Numbered from the stretch's first letter, positions 26,246 to 34,380 are shown. The stretch: 48,836 nt of DNA from Sphingobacteriales bacterium 16-39-50 (GCA_002257025.1 NCHA01000030.1:1-48836), one strand, 5' to 3'. The notes: generated from the sequence alone by a model not told the origin. Numbers and translations: made by a program.

Positions 26246-27228
26246 GACAACAAACGATTAAAACTCCTTAATGCCATTCCACTATTCAAGGATTCCTCAG
26301 CCTCATAAAAGCAATCTGCAAATGATTTTTCAGGTTTTATTGTGCGGATTGCTACCGCTGCATTACAAAGAACCACATTGTTTTGCTCTGTACTACCTTC
26401 TCCGTCAAGCACCGATTTAAAAATTTCGGCTGATTCCTGAACAGTACTTCCCCCACCAATTTTTGTGGGATCAATTCTTTCAAAACCCAAATCTGAAATT
26501 GAATGAATATGCTCACCTGCCGGAGAAAAGGTTTTAAAATCGCAGGTTAATGAAATTTCATCATAACCCTCCAATGCATGTACGATGGTATAACCTGTTT
26601 TAGATTTCTGATAGAGATAGGCATACAAACGGGCAAGTTCCAGACTAAATACTCCCACCATCTGATACTTGGGCCGCGCAGGATTTACCAATGGTCCAAG
26701 CATATTAAAAAAGGTTTTAACACCCAGTTCTTTGCGGATAGGTGCAACTGTTTTCATTGCGGCATGAAAAAGCGGAGCATGTAAAAAGCAAATTCCTGCA
26801 TCATCCAGACTCTTTTTCAAATGATCAATATCATTTCTGAATTTATAGCCTAAATATTCCATCACATTTGAAGAGCCGCAACCGGAAGAAACTCCATAAT
26901 TTCCATGCTTAGACACCTTATATCCGGCACCTGCCACCACAAAAGAAGCCAGAGTGGAAATATTAAACGTATCCTTGCCATCACCACCTGTACCACAGAG
27001 ATCAATAAGCTCATAATCACTCAGATCTGTTTTGAGGCAAAGTTCAAGCATCCCATCCCGAAAGCCTTCAAGCTCTTCAACTGTAATGCTGCGCATGCAA
27101 TAGGCAGCCATAAACGCAGCCATTTGAGAGGCATTATACTTACCAAGTGTAATGTTTGTGAGTATCTCTTTAGATTCCTCCCGACTGAATGTTTTATGTT
27201 CAAAAAGGTGATTAAGTATTTTTTTCAT
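26242..27228 (-). CDS. trpD: Anthranilate phosphoribosyltransferase
   Basis: 328-residue enzyme transferring phosphoribose from PRPP to anthranilate. The PRPP loop is LCGTGGDGKDTFNIST (about 78-93). KHGNYGVSSGCGSSNVMEYL and APLFHAAMKTVAPIRKELGV, then FFNMLGPLVNP, are diagnostic. The N-terminal helical domain begins ILNHLFEHK. It is the first structural gene behind the Trp leader peptide and attenuator (27316-27486); trpE and trpG are not adjacent. The attenuator therefore controls the middle and late steps directly. Confidence 0.95.
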   Translation of the reverse strand: MKKILNHLFEHKTFSREESKEILTNITLGKYNASQMAAFMAAYCMRSITVEELEGFRDGMLELCLKTDLSDYELIDLCGTGGDGKDTFNISTLASFVVAGAGYKVSKHGNYGVSSGCGSSNVMEYLGYKFRNDIDHLKKSLDDAGICFLHAPLFHAAMKTVAPIRKELGVKTFFNMLGPLVNPARPKYQMVGVFSLELARLYAYLYQKSKTGYTIVHALEGYDEISLTCDFKTFSPAGEHIHSISDLGFERIDPTKIGGGSTVQESAEIFKSVLDGEGSTEQNNVVLCNAAVAIRTIKPEKSFADCFYEAEESLNSGMALRSFNRLLS

Positions 27229-27315
27229 AGATGTATTAAGTATTCATATTCTCCTTAGGTATTCAATTTTACTATTCTTATTTCAAATAGTTTAAAGATC
27301 CAGTCAATTTTTCAT

Positions 27316-27343
27316 AAAAAAAGGGCTGCCTTATGGCAACCCT
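27316..27343 (-). terminator. trp attenuator terminator
   Basis: On the minus strand AGGGTTGCC, loop ATAA and GGCAGCCCT form a 9-bp stem with one G-U pair, followed by seven T, 88 nt before trpD. Its 5' arm can instead pair with TGGCAATC of the leader ORF (plus coordinates 27386-27393 with 27334-27341), giving an antiterminator. Confidence 0.88.
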
Positions 27344-27370
27344 CAGTTAAATAATTCTTTATATCGAAAA

Positions 27371-27445
27371 TTACATACCTCTGCTGATTGCCAAATGTTC
27401 TTCCATTTGCCACCACCAGATCGTATATATTGTATTCTTGTTCAT
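27371..27445 (-). CDS. trpL: Trp operon leader peptide (three consecutive Trp codons)
   Basis: A 24-codon ORF, MNKNTIYTIWWWQ then MEEHLAISRGM. Trp codons 10-12 lie at 27410-27418. Just after them CAAATG (27404-27409 on plus) can pair with CATTTG (27392-27397), the 1:2 hairpin. The second strand overlaps the antiterminator segment. A ribosome stalled at the Trp codons would mask strand 1, let strand 2 pair with the terminator 5' arm, and allow read-through to trpD. With Trp plentiful, the ribosome reaches the stop and the terminator forms. This is the classical attenuation layout, seen directly in the sequence. Confidence 0.87.
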   Translation of the reverse strand: MNKNTIYTIWWWQMEEHLAISRGM

Positions 27446-27453
27446 CTTGATAA

Positions 27454-27486
27454 CAAAGATGAATAAACTTTTCCTTAGCACCAAAA
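27454..27486 (-). promoter_or_regulatory. Promoter of the trp leader
   Basis: On the minus strand -33 TTTG (27482-27485) and -7 CATCTTTG (27454-27461) are 20 nt apart, one base off the TAnnTTTG consensus. The leader ATG follows 8 nt later, so the 5' untranslated part is only a few nucleotides. Confidence 0.5.
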
Positions 27487-27507
27487 CTTTAAAGTATTTT
27501 TAACGAC

Positions 27508-28395
27508 ATGAAAGCAACAAGGAGATCGAGAAGATTATTGCAAACTAAAATCTATTTTGGAAGAGCAGTTCTTATTTTAATGGGGGTCGGGCTTGCATCA
27601 TTCGGATTAAAAGGTTTTCTGCTTCCTAATCATTTTATCGACGGTGGAATAACAGGCATTTCACTTTTAACCTATCAGCTAACTGGTATCCCGGTTTCTG
27701 TTTGGATCATCGCTTTTAATGCTCCATTTATTTTAATGGGAGCGAAACAGATTAGTAAAAGCTTTGCCATAAAGACCACGATTGCGATACTTACTTTAGC
27801 TGCAGTCATCTATTTTATCGATTTTCCGGTCATTACAGATGATAAATTATTGATATCCATATTTGGAGGTTTCTTTCTCGGTTCCGGCATCGGGCTCGCT
27901 ATCAGAGGAGGTTGCGTCATTGATGGCACAGAGATCCTTGCCGTTTATATTAACCGGAAAAGTATTCTGAGCATGGGTGACATCATTTTGTTAATCAATG
28001 TTCTGATCTTCATTGTTGCCGCTTTCATTCTGAATATTGAAACAGCCTTATACTCCATCCTGACCTATCTTTCTGCCTCCAAAACAGTTGATTTTATTAT
28101 TCAGGGAATTGAAGAATACACCGGAGTAACCATAATTTCATCTAAAAGCGCTCAGATACGGGAGGCGATAACCAAAAAACTAGGTCGTGGAGTAACGATT
28201 TATAAAGGTGAAAGAGGCCTCGAACATTCGCAGTTCAAAAATAAAGATATTGATATCATCTTTACGGTAGTTACGCGACTGGAAGTCTCTAAATTAAAGG
28301 AAGAAGTTGAACTGATCGATCACAAAGCCTTTATTGTAATGAGCACCATCAGTGATACTAAAGGGGGTATTATTAAGCCAAGGCCGCTTCATTGA
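27508..28395 (+). CDS. YitT family membrane protein (DUF161 + DUF2179)
   Basis: 295-residue protein with about five to six N-terminal helices. DGGITGISLLTYQLTGIP and GGFFLGSGIGLAIRGGCVIDG, then EILAVY, are typical of YitT/DUF161. The C-terminal cytoplasmic DUF2179 domain is about residues 210-290 (GRGVTIYKGERGLEHSQ, IIFTVVTRLEVSKLKEEVE, DHKAFIVMSTISDTKGG). The molecular function of the family is not established. It is divergent from the trp leader and shares a ~60-bp promoter region with it. No operon partner. Confidence 0.88.
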   Translation: MKATRRSRRLLQTKIYFGRAVLILMGVGLASFGLKGFLLPNHFIDGGITGISLLTYQLTGIPVSVWIIAFNAPFILMGAKQISKSFAIKTTIAILTLAAVIYFIDFPVITDDKLLISIFGGFFLGSGIGLAIRGGCVIDGTEILAVYINRKSILSMGDIILLINVLIFIVAAFILNIETALYSILTYLSASKTVDFIIQGIEEYTGVTIISSKSAQIREAITKKLGRGVTIYKGERGLEHSQFKNKDIDIIFTVVTRLEVSKLKEEVELIDHKAFIVMSTISDTKGGIIKPRPLH

Positions 28396-28473
28396 GGTAA
28401 TCTAGGCTCCAACTACAAAAAAATGCTTCTTAGTGTAAGGTCAGTATTTCTAAATATATTTTTGATGTCAATT

Positions 28474-28863
28474 TTAGCTTACGTTATAAATAAGCAGAAT
28501 GCCAATTAGAACTGAAATTGGTGAAATCAGTTGAAAGTAAATGGGTTTTAAAATATCAGCAGCCTTCAAAGAAAAGTTATGGTGGAGATGTCTTGGTACA
28601 AAATATAAAACTAAAGATGTACAAAGCATAAACCAACCTGCTATTTTAAAAATCTCCGGGAATTTAGAATACTCAGCCGACAAAATAAGTCCGATGGCCG
28701 GTATCAATCTAATCGTTATTTCGGCATAGTTTATAAAATTTGTACTTCCTGCTTTTCTTAAAATGGCTCTGGCCTTTTCAGGTTTAAAAAGCATCAAAAA
28801 ACCAACCCCAATAAAAATAAGACCGAAAAGCATTACTGTCCATTTTGCAATTATTTCAATCAT
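28474..28863 (-). CDS. Small four-helix membrane protein, unknown
   Basis: 129 residues with about four hydrophobic segments (WTVMLFGLIFIGVGFLMLF, ITIRLIPAIGLILSAE, IAGWFMLCTSLVLYFV, FQLISPISVLIGILLIY) separated by short basic loops such as KPEKARAILRKAG. I do not recognise a named family with certainty. It is the last gene of a run of small minus-strand genes extending from 34.4 kb down to here and is 33 nt after a DUF1801 gene. Confidence 0.7.
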   Translation of the reverse strand: MIEIIAKWTVMLFGLIFIGVGFLMLFKPEKARAILRKAGSTNFINYAEITIRLIPAIGLILSAEYSKFPEIFKIAGWFMLCTSLVLYFVPRHLHHNFSLKAADILKPIYFQLISPISVLIGILLIYNVS

Positions 28864-28896
28864 GTTGTGATCATATATCTTATTTTATTTTCAATA

Positions 28897-29241
28897 TCAG
28901 GGCTTTTCGAATTTATATTTAACCAGTCTGGCAATCAATTCTAATGGCAATGGTTTATCATAAGGGAATTGCAGCGTATCTTTTGTCCCCTTCCCTTTAT
29001 AAATTTCCATTTCATCTCTGAATTTTTCCATACCATACATGGGATACAGACCAATATGATTTTTATAAGCTGCAAACCATACTGAAACAGAATTAAATTT
29101 AAATGCAGGCATTCCATAACTGATTGCCTCTTCGGCAAAAGGGACTGCCTTTTTAATGGTTGTACGGATTTGTTCCAAAAGCGCTTGTCTGTCCTTTGGA
29201 AAACCCGAGATGTATTCGTCAATGCTCTTTGGTTTATCCAT
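28897..29241 (-). CDS. DUF1801 protein (YdhG-like)
   Basis: 114-residue cytoplasmic protein. IDEYISGFPKDRQALLEQIR, EAISYGMPAFKFN, and the end LPLELIARLVKYKFEKP match the DUF1801/YdhG family, in which one Bacillus member was described as an iron chaperone; that function should not be assumed here. It is one of three DUF1801 genes in 5.5 kb, with low similarity to each other. It is 32 nt from the next one upstream. Confidence 0.82.
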   Translation of the reverse strand: MDKPKSIDEYISGFPKDRQALLEQIRTTIKKAVPFAEEAISYGMPAFKFNSVSVWFAAYKNHIGLYPMYGMEKFRDEMEIYKGKGTKDTLQFPYDKPLPLELIARLVKYKFEKP

Positions 29242-29273
29242 TTCAAAACAAAGATTTATTTACAGTTCTAATT

Positions 29274-29678
29274 CTATTTACTTGAATTAATCCAGTCATT
29301 TATAATATCAGAGAGTTCTGACCTGAAATCCTCTATATCCTTCATACTCTTAAAAGTAATCACCGCCCGGTCATTCTCTTTCCAGGTTAATAATTTACTT
29401 GTATTTGCAATCAGTTTGGCTTTTGGTTGTTCAAGCTTCTTCGCGCCTCTGTGAAAGATTAGCTGAACCTGTGCTGCAGGGGGTTGGATTCTCATCGTTA
29501 TCCTGTCTTCGTTCTCATAAGCATAGTTTGGGCCATTCCATTTTACATTTTCAGTCAATTTATTATTTCCTGATAAAATAATATTTCGCAGCAGTTCAAT
29601 TTCACTTCTAAACGGATGCTTTTGCAGATCTAAAAAGTCACTTACCTCATGGTTTAGATTGCCTGATGATTTGGTCAT
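29274..29678 (-). CDS. DUF1801 protein
   Basis: 134-residue cytoplasmic protein of the DUF1801 fold. LDLQKHPFRSEIELLRNIIL, ENVKWNGPNYAYENEDRITM and the Lys-rich middle are characteristic. Its N-terminal layout differs from the neighbour at 28897, so it is not a recent duplicate. It lies 11 nt downstream of the SRPBCC gene and is likely co-transcribed. Function unknown. Confidence 0.78.
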   Translation of the reverse strand: MTKSSGNLNHEVSDFLDLQKHPFRSEIELLRNIILSGNNKLTENVKWNGPNYAYENEDRITMRIQPPAAQVQLIFHRGAKKLEQPKAKLIANTSKLLTWKENDRAVITFKSMKDIEDFRSELSDIINDWINSSK

Positions 29679-29689
29679 TCCTGTAAATA

Positions 29690-30151
29690 TTAAGAATTCA
29701 TACTTGCTAATTCGACTTCCAGCTTATCGAAATTCTCTTCATTTTTATCTACCACAAAGGGCTTTAATTTTCCACATTCTTCTGATGAATTAAACAACAT
29801 TTTAAAAACAATTTTCGTCTTATTATCAGAGAGTTTATCAAATGTTGCAAGTACCTGAAAGTGTGGCTTTGAGAAGCGTTTCCAGGCAATAATCGAAGGT
29901 TTTTCTATTTTGATAAACTCACATTCATTCGGGTAATTTCCTTTCTCCGGACCGTGCATTATAAAACTCCATTTCCCGCCAACCCGAAAGTCAAATTCAT
30001 TAAATGTATTTGTAAAGCCTGCAGGCCCCCACCAGTTTTTTAAATGTTCCGGTTCAGACCATGCCCTAAAAACAAGTTCTCTTGAAAAATTGAAAATTCT
30101 TGAACTTACAATTTCGCAATCAGGTGTTGTTTTAATGATTTCTGTTGTCAT
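29690..30151 (-). CDS. SRPBCC / AHSA1-like domain protein
   Basis: 153-residue helix-grip protein. SRIFNFSRELVFRAWSEPEH, LKNWWGPAGFTNTFNEFDF and RVGGKWSFIMHGPEKGNYP are the AHSA1-type START/SRPBCC signature, a fold with a hydrophobic ligand pocket. Ligand unknown. It often sits with DUF1801 and DinB-type genes in similar small-gene clusters, as here. Gap to the upstream gene is 3 nt, so they are likely coupled. Confidence 0.85.
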   Translation of the reverse strand: MTTEIIKTTPDCEIVSSRIFNFSRELVFRAWSEPEHLKNWWGPAGFTNTFNEFDFRVGGKWSFIMHGPEKGNYPNECEFIKIEKPSIIAWKRFSKPHFQVLATFDKLSDNKTKIVFKMLFNSSEECGKLKPFVVDKNEENFDKLEVELASMNS

Positions 30152-30154
30152 TAC

Positions 30155-30811
30155 TTAATATTTATTCAATTTTTCATATAACAATTTAATCATTTCCTTT
30201 TTCTCCAATAGTTTTCCACCATCAATTTGTGCCTTATTTGCTTTCCATAACTTCGGAATTGCAAAATGCCCCTTTGCAACAGAGTACATCCAAGTCAAAT
30301 CGATGAAATTGACAAACAAATTTATGCGGTAAAATAAGGAAGGCTTTTGTGACTCAAAACCAATTTTGTTAATTGTCCTTTCATTAAAAAAATACGATGT
30401 CCCAACAATAGTAACTGTCTTTGGAATTGCACCTTCCTCTATCTGAGAAATAACGTTTAATAAACCTACCAGATGATAGGTTAATAATGCTTTTCTGAGT
30501 TCAATACCCTTTTTAAATTTTCTCATTACAAAGAGGTAGTCAAAACTCCCACCGCTGTGTAAATCAATTTGCAACTGATTAGCCATATAACCAAGCAACA
30601 TCGGAGAATAATATTTGTAAATTCCACTAAGCTTAAAAAGTGGAGTTATTGCAAATTGTCCTAATGGCAAATAGATAAAAAATAAAAGCCCGCATAAAGG
30701 CTGAGAATATGATAATTCTATAAACATAATAGCAGGATAAAAGCCGACTATTAAAAGCAATATTGCCTCCAACCATTGAAGGAATATTGACTGCTCATAG
30801 AACTTATTCAT
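30155..30811 (-). CDS. Orphan membrane-associated protein
   Basis: 218 residues. The N-terminal third contains two to three hydrophobic segments (FLQWLEAILLLIVGFYPAIM, LCGLLFFIYLPLGQFAITPL). The rest is mixed, with FVMRKFKKGIELRKALLTYH and a basic C-terminus ending KLLYEKLNKY. No recognised domain. GC content is lower than the neighbouring housekeeping genes, consistent with the accessory character of the cluster. It lies 3 nt before the SRPBCC gene. Confidence 0.65.
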   Translation of the reverse strand: MNKFYEQSIFLQWLEAILLLIVGFYPAIMFIELSYSQPLCGLLFFIYLPLGQFAITPLFKLSGIYKYYSPMLLGYMANQLQIDLHSGGSFDYLFVMRKFKKGIELRKALLTYHLVGLLNVISQIEEGAIPKTVTIVGTSYFFNERTINKIGFESQKPSLFYRINLFVNFIDLTWMYSVAKGHFAIPKLWKANKAQIDGGKLLEKKEMIKLLYEKLNKY

Positions 30812-30868
30812 TTAGTAATAAATATGTCACTCCTAAATTATTCAAAATATCTTGGTGGCATCCTTTTT

Positions 30869-31297
30869 CTAATTGCTTTCTTCCAATTCTCCCTTGTATT
30901 TGATTGGACTCAAAATCCATATTAACTGAAAAATCAATGCTCCAATTAAGGTCCAGAGAATATCATTCCAGTCAAATCTTCCTCTTGTTGTCGTCACTTG
31001 CAAAAATTCCCATGATAGTAGTCCTGTAAGCGAAATCAAATTTGCTGTTATGTTCTTTTTACTATTCAACCATTGATTAGAACTTTTTCCTTTATTGAAT
31101 TCAGGGATCAAAATGACAAACAAGGCGGGAATTCCAATTGCAGGGAAAAAATTAGGTGCAATACCTAATATGTATTTAATAATTAAATCGCCGCCATTAT
31201 AATTTGGCCTGATATTGTCTTGCACCAGCTGATATGCTAATGAAGTCAATGCAAAAAATGCAAACCAGTAATAGACAGGTTTAAATCTAAATCCCAT
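30869..31297 (-). CDS. Four-helix membrane protein, VanZ-like end
   Basis: 142-residue protein with about four helices (YYWFAFFALTSLAYQL, FFPAIGIPALFVILIPEF, NLISLTGLLSWEFLQV, ILWTLIGALIFQLIWILS). The EFLQ...GRFDWNDILWTLIG arrangement resembles the conserved E-x-x-Q and FDxxDixxn of VanZ-like proteins, but the fit is partial. Function unknown. A relic cytochrome gene end lies just downstream. Confidence 0.62.
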   Translation of the reverse strand: MGFRFKPVYYWFAFFALTSLAYQLVQDNIRPNYNGGDLIIKYILGIAPNFFPAIGIPALFVILIPEFNKGKSSNQWLNSKKNITANLISLTGLLSWEFLQVTTTRGRFDWNDILWTLIGALIFQLIWILSPIKYKGELEESN

Positions 31298-31316
31298 TAT
31301 TAATCTGCTTAGGTAA

Positions 31317-31443
31317 TTACTCTTTCATCGACAAGATATAACTAACCACAATTCTTGACTCTTCTAATGAAAGCTTAAGATGAGGACTCATAACAGGATA
31401 GCCCCAGCTTTTGCTTCCACCCATAATTACTTTTTGAGCAAGC
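31317..31443 (-). pseudogene. Fragment of a cytochrome c gene (3' end only)
   Basis: A 41-codon remnant. Its product would read AQKVIMGGSKSWGYPVM then SPHLKLSLEESRIVVSYIL and SMKE. It is paralogous to the end of the intact cytochrome at 33509-33925; DNA identity is about 88% over 129 bp (31315-31443 against 33507-33635). The heme-binding part and start are missing. Similarity stops abruptly after GAGCAAGC. Confidence 0.85.
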
Positions 31444-31489
31444 TCAGGGAAGATTACATTATACTTTTATTTGTGTCTCCAGCTTCATT

Positions 31490-32809
31490 TTACTCATAAT
31501 AAATTTTGACATTATTCTTCTTTAATCTCTGTCTCAGCCAATTATTGATTTTCCTTTTATTAGCTTCTTGAATTTTTGATTCGATTGACAAAATTACAAT
31601 CGGGGTCATCCGTGGTGATTTAAGAGTGTCATTAAAATTTAATGATTCAGAATATAAACAGCCTTTTATTTCTGGGAAAATAGTTTTAATCTCTGACAAT
31701 ATGGTAAGTCCAAACTTTTGTCGGCTTAAGATACTGTCTATCTCTGAATTCTTCTTACTTAAAGAATTGTTAAGATTGACCACTTGCTCCTTAAATTTAA
31801 ATAATTCAGTATTCGTGTCACCCATATCACTAAAAGACAATCCTTGTTCTATTAAAATTGAAACGTTTTCAATATCAAAGTCGGTTGATTTTTTAATGAT
31901 CTTATTTTTCTGATTTTTTGTAAGTGTGGAGCCTCCATAAATCAAAGTAATCTTATTTGATTTTGCATTAATATCGGATTTCAGGAGATAGTTCCCTTCG
32001 AAAATCGAAACATTCGAGACATATTTATTTGCTTTCTGTAAAAAATTTTCTTGTTGTACTAGCTTATAACCAAAAAATATACTTGGTAATAGGACAATTA
32101 CAATAACCAATGTAATCACACTATTAATTTTCTTCTTTTTACCTACATCAACTATATTTCTAATTGGAAATTTTAATAATTGTGAAATCCAAACTGATGC
32201 TAATGCAATAAATATGGTATTAATAGTAAACAGATAAATAGCTCCAAAGAAAAAATCAAATTGCCCTGATGCTAATCCGTAACCTGCAGTACATAAGGGT
32301 GGCATAAGTGCGGTTGCAATCGCGACACCGGGTATTACATTTCCTTTCTGCTTGCTACTAATTGCTACTATACCGGCTAAACCACCAAATAAAGCAATCA
32401 AAACATCATAAATCGTCGGGCTGGTTCTGGCTAATAGTTCAGAATGGGCAGTTGAAACAGGGCTTAATGCAAAATAGGTAGTGGAAGCTACAAGACTTGC
32501 CAATATTGCGAACGAAAAGTTTTTTATAGATTTTTTGAATAGTTCAAAGTCATAGGTTGCAATACTATAGCCCATTCCATTTATAGGTCCCATTAGGGGA
32601 GATATTAGCATTGCACCGATTATTACAGCCGTTGAGTTCATATTCAGACCCACTGAAGCCACAATAATTGCAAAAATTAAAATCCAAAGATTGGTACCTT
32701 TGAAAACACCCCCCTTTTTAATTTCTTCATATACAGAATCCTGATCTTCCAGTTCGGATTCTAAACTAAAAAAATGCAATAGCTTTCTAAAAAGGTAAGG
32801 GGTTTTCAT
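31490..32809 (-). CDS. DUF389 / TIGR00341 family membrane protein
   Basis: 439 residues. The N-terminal ~240 residues contain about six helices with the DUF389 hallmarks NLWILIFAIIVASVGLN then MNSTAVIIGAMLISPLMGPI, and VIPGVAIATALMPPLCTAGY. The remaining ~190 residues form a soluble tail with heptad-like stretches (FKEQVVNLNNSLSKKNSEID), likely coiled coil, that is not typical of short DUF389 proteins. Function of the family is not known. Its neighbours are the relic cytochrome fragment and a DinB gene. Confidence 0.83.
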   Translation of the reverse strand: MKTPYLFRKLLHFFSLESELEDQDSVYEEIKKGGVFKGTNLWILIFAIIVASVGLNMNSTAVIIGAMLISPLMGPINGMGYSIATYDFELFKKSIKNFSFAILASLVASTTYFALSPVSTAHSELLARTSPTIYDVLIALFGGLAGIVAISSKQKGNVIPGVAIATALMPPLCTAGYGLASGQFDFFFGAIYLFTINTIFIALASVWISQLLKFPIRNIVDVGKKKKINSVITLVIVIVLLPSIFFGYKLVQQENFLQKANKYVSNVSIFEGNYLLKSDINAKSNKITLIYGGSTLTKNQKNKIIKKSTDFDIENVSILIEQGLSFSDMGDTNTELFKFKEQVVNLNNSLSKKNSEIDSILSRQKFGLTILSEIKTIFPEIKGCLYSESLNFNDTLKSPRMTPIVILSIESKIQEANKRKINNWLRQRLKKNNVKIYYE

Positions 32810-32864
32810 GTTAGTTATGTTTTTTCATGATCGCTAAATAATGCATAGAGATAGGTCAAACACC

Positions 32865-32960
32865 CATAGACTAATATACCCATTTTACAAAACCAATTAT
32901 TCAAATAATTTTAACTACAAAATACATTTTTCAAAATCCGGGAGGAGTTCGGATTAGAAC
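32865..32960. repeat. Repeat R1, related to R2 at 39040-39126
   Basis: AATATACCCATTTTACAAAA and following bases, through ACAAAATACA to AAATCCGGGAGG, align over roughly 85 bp with 39040-39126. It lies between dinB and the DUF389 gene. Its right part includes the hairpin at 32935-32955. Confidence 0.6.
32935..32955 (-). terminator. Weak terminator after the dinB-like gene
   Basis: AATCCG and CGGATT (6 bp, 9-nt loop). On the minus strand it is followed by TTGAAAAATGTATTTTG, only moderately U-rich. Confidence 0.4.
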
Positions 32961-32976
32961 TACAAATACTTATTAT

Positions 32977-33420
32977 TTATCGTTTAAAAAAAATATAGTC
33001 AGTAACCAAAGGCTCAAGCCCTTGTCGTTTAAATTCTGTTGCAACCTGTCCCCGATGATAGGTTGAATGATTAATTATATGAAACAACATATCCTGAATA
33101 CTATTGCTGAATAGCTGTCCTTTACTGTTTGAATAATTGATAATTAATTTCAAATTATACTTATTAAGTATTTGTAAAGTATGCTCATAGTTTGCATTCT
33201 CAATTCCTTTTAAATCCTGAACAGGGTGAAGTTCCCACACCCCGAAAACCGATTGCTTTGGATCAATTCTATTGTTCCAAATCTGATGGGCATTTAAAAT
33301 GTGGTTATAAAATTTTTCAGCTTTTTCAGAAATCTTGTCAGGATTGTCAATAAAAACGTCTATCAATTTTTGATTAAAATGATGACTATATTCAGTTAGC
33401 TCTTCAAAAAACTGTTTCAT
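32977..33420 (-). CDS. DinB superfamily protein
   Basis: 147-residue four-helix bundle of the DinB/YfiT type, often metal-dependent thiol S-transferases. The likely metal triad is His45 (LNAHQIW), His118 and His122 (FHIINHSTYHRGQV). The YHRGQV signature is diagnostic. The specific substrate is unknown. It lies downstream of the cytochrome c gene with an 88-nt gap. Confidence 0.85.
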   Translation of the reverse strand: MKQFFEELTEYSHHFNQKLIDVFIDNPDKISEKAEKFYNHILNAHQIWNNRIDPKQSVFGVWELHPVQDLKGIENANYEHTLQILNKYNLKLIINYSNSKGQLFSNSIQDMLFHIINHSTYHRGQVATEFKRQGLEPLVTDYIFFKR

Positions 33421-33508
33421 TTACAAAGATCATTTGGTTCGATTATTCGTAATGTTAATGCCCTTGCAACCTGTCGAGTTTGATTTACAATTTCAAACCG
33501 GCGGTGAA

Positions 33509-33925
33509 TTACTCTTTCATCGACAAGATATAACTAACCATAATTTTTGCCTCTTCCAATTTAAGTTTAGGATGAGGCGTCATTATTGGGTAGCCCCAGC
33601 TTCTGCTTCCTCCCATAATTACTTTTTGAGCAAGCATCTCAATATAAGCCCTATTTACAGGATATCTTTTTGCTATATCCTTAAAAGCCGGCCCTACCGA
33701 TCTTTCATTAATTTTATGACAGGTATAACAATCTGAATAAGCGATCAGTACTTTACCTTTTTCAGCAATTTCGGCAGGAATGCTATCGCTTACACCAGGT
33801 ATTGCTCTGATATAGTCAATCGATTTTCTTACGATTTTTTGTTCCGGTTTATTTTTACAGCAAAGGAGAAAACATGATGTAAATAATATGAAAATAATAA
33901 AAAGTATGTTTTGCTTTCTAAACAT
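33509..33925 (-). CDS. Cytochrome c (c-551/c-552 type) lipoprotein
   Basis: 138-residue exported class I cytochrome. ATG 33925 (MFRKQN) starts a signal ending at FTSCFLLCC, likely lipid-anchored. Heme site is CYTCH (Cys66, Cys69, His70). SVGPAFKDIAKRY follows, and the axial Met is near 115 in GYPIMTPHPKL. The C-terminal helix is EEAKIMVSYILSMKE. A truncated paralogue of its end lies 2.2 kb away at 31317. Such cytochromes shuttle electrons to oxidases; its partner is not in this cluster. Confidence 0.87.
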   Translation of the reverse strand: MFRKQNILFIIFILFTSCFLLCCKNKPEQKIVRKSIDYIRAIPGVSDSIPAEIAEKGKVLIAYSDCYTCHKINERSVGPAFKDIAKRYPVNRAYIEMLAQKVIMGGSRSWGYPIMTPHPKLKLEEAKIMVSYILSMKE

Positions 33926-33954
33926 ATTAGCGTGCCATTCCAAAGTTTGTCATA

Positions 33955-34380
33955 TCAAGTTTGCGCCTCAAACCCAAAACTTATTGCAGCCTCAAGTATA
34001 TCAATATTTATATCTTTTAGGGTTTTGAACTTAATACAATAGCCTGTGACGCTCGCTTTTCCTATTGTTTTTCCGTATTTCTCCGGTAAATACTTTTTGT
34101 CTTCAATACCCATAATATAAACTGAAATTCCGGTAGTGTTGGTACTGATACCAATCTGATAAAATTCCCTGGTCTTTCCGTCTGCATATTTTATTGTTTG
34201 AAGACCGTATCCTATCTGAGGATTGGAAACCACTTTTCCTTGCTCGTCTTTACCGTCTAAGAACCATTGTCTGCAATTTGGCGAAACTTGAAGTATGAGC
34301 TGGTTCAAGGTTTCTATTTCAGAACGTTTTGGTTCGGACTGGCTGGCGATGTACTTTTCGATGTGTTCTGGTATGTTCAT
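33955..34380 (-). CDS. DUF1801 protein
   Basis: 141-residue DUF1801 member, third in the region. IEKYIASQSEPKRSEIETLN and CRQWFLDGKDEQGKVVSNPQ then IGYGLQ match the branch with a conserved G-Y-G. A Tyr/Phe-rich centre and SVTGYCIKFKTLKDINID follow. Function unknown. It is 29 nt upstream of the cytochrome gene. A half-dyad TGTTAG sits just upstream, near 34401. Confidence 0.8.
   Translation of the reverse strand: MNIPEHIEKYIASQSEPKRSEIETLNQLILQVSPNCRQWFLDGKDEQGKVVSNPQIGYGLQTIKYADGKTREFYQIGISTNTTGISVYIMGIEDKKYLPEKYGKTIGKASVTGYCIKFKTLKDINIDILEAAISFGFEAQT

Noticed and set aside
28941..29246. 101-codon minus-strand frame overlapping the DUF1801 gene
   Set aside because: It is an out-of-frame shadow of the DUF1801 gene with no family features.
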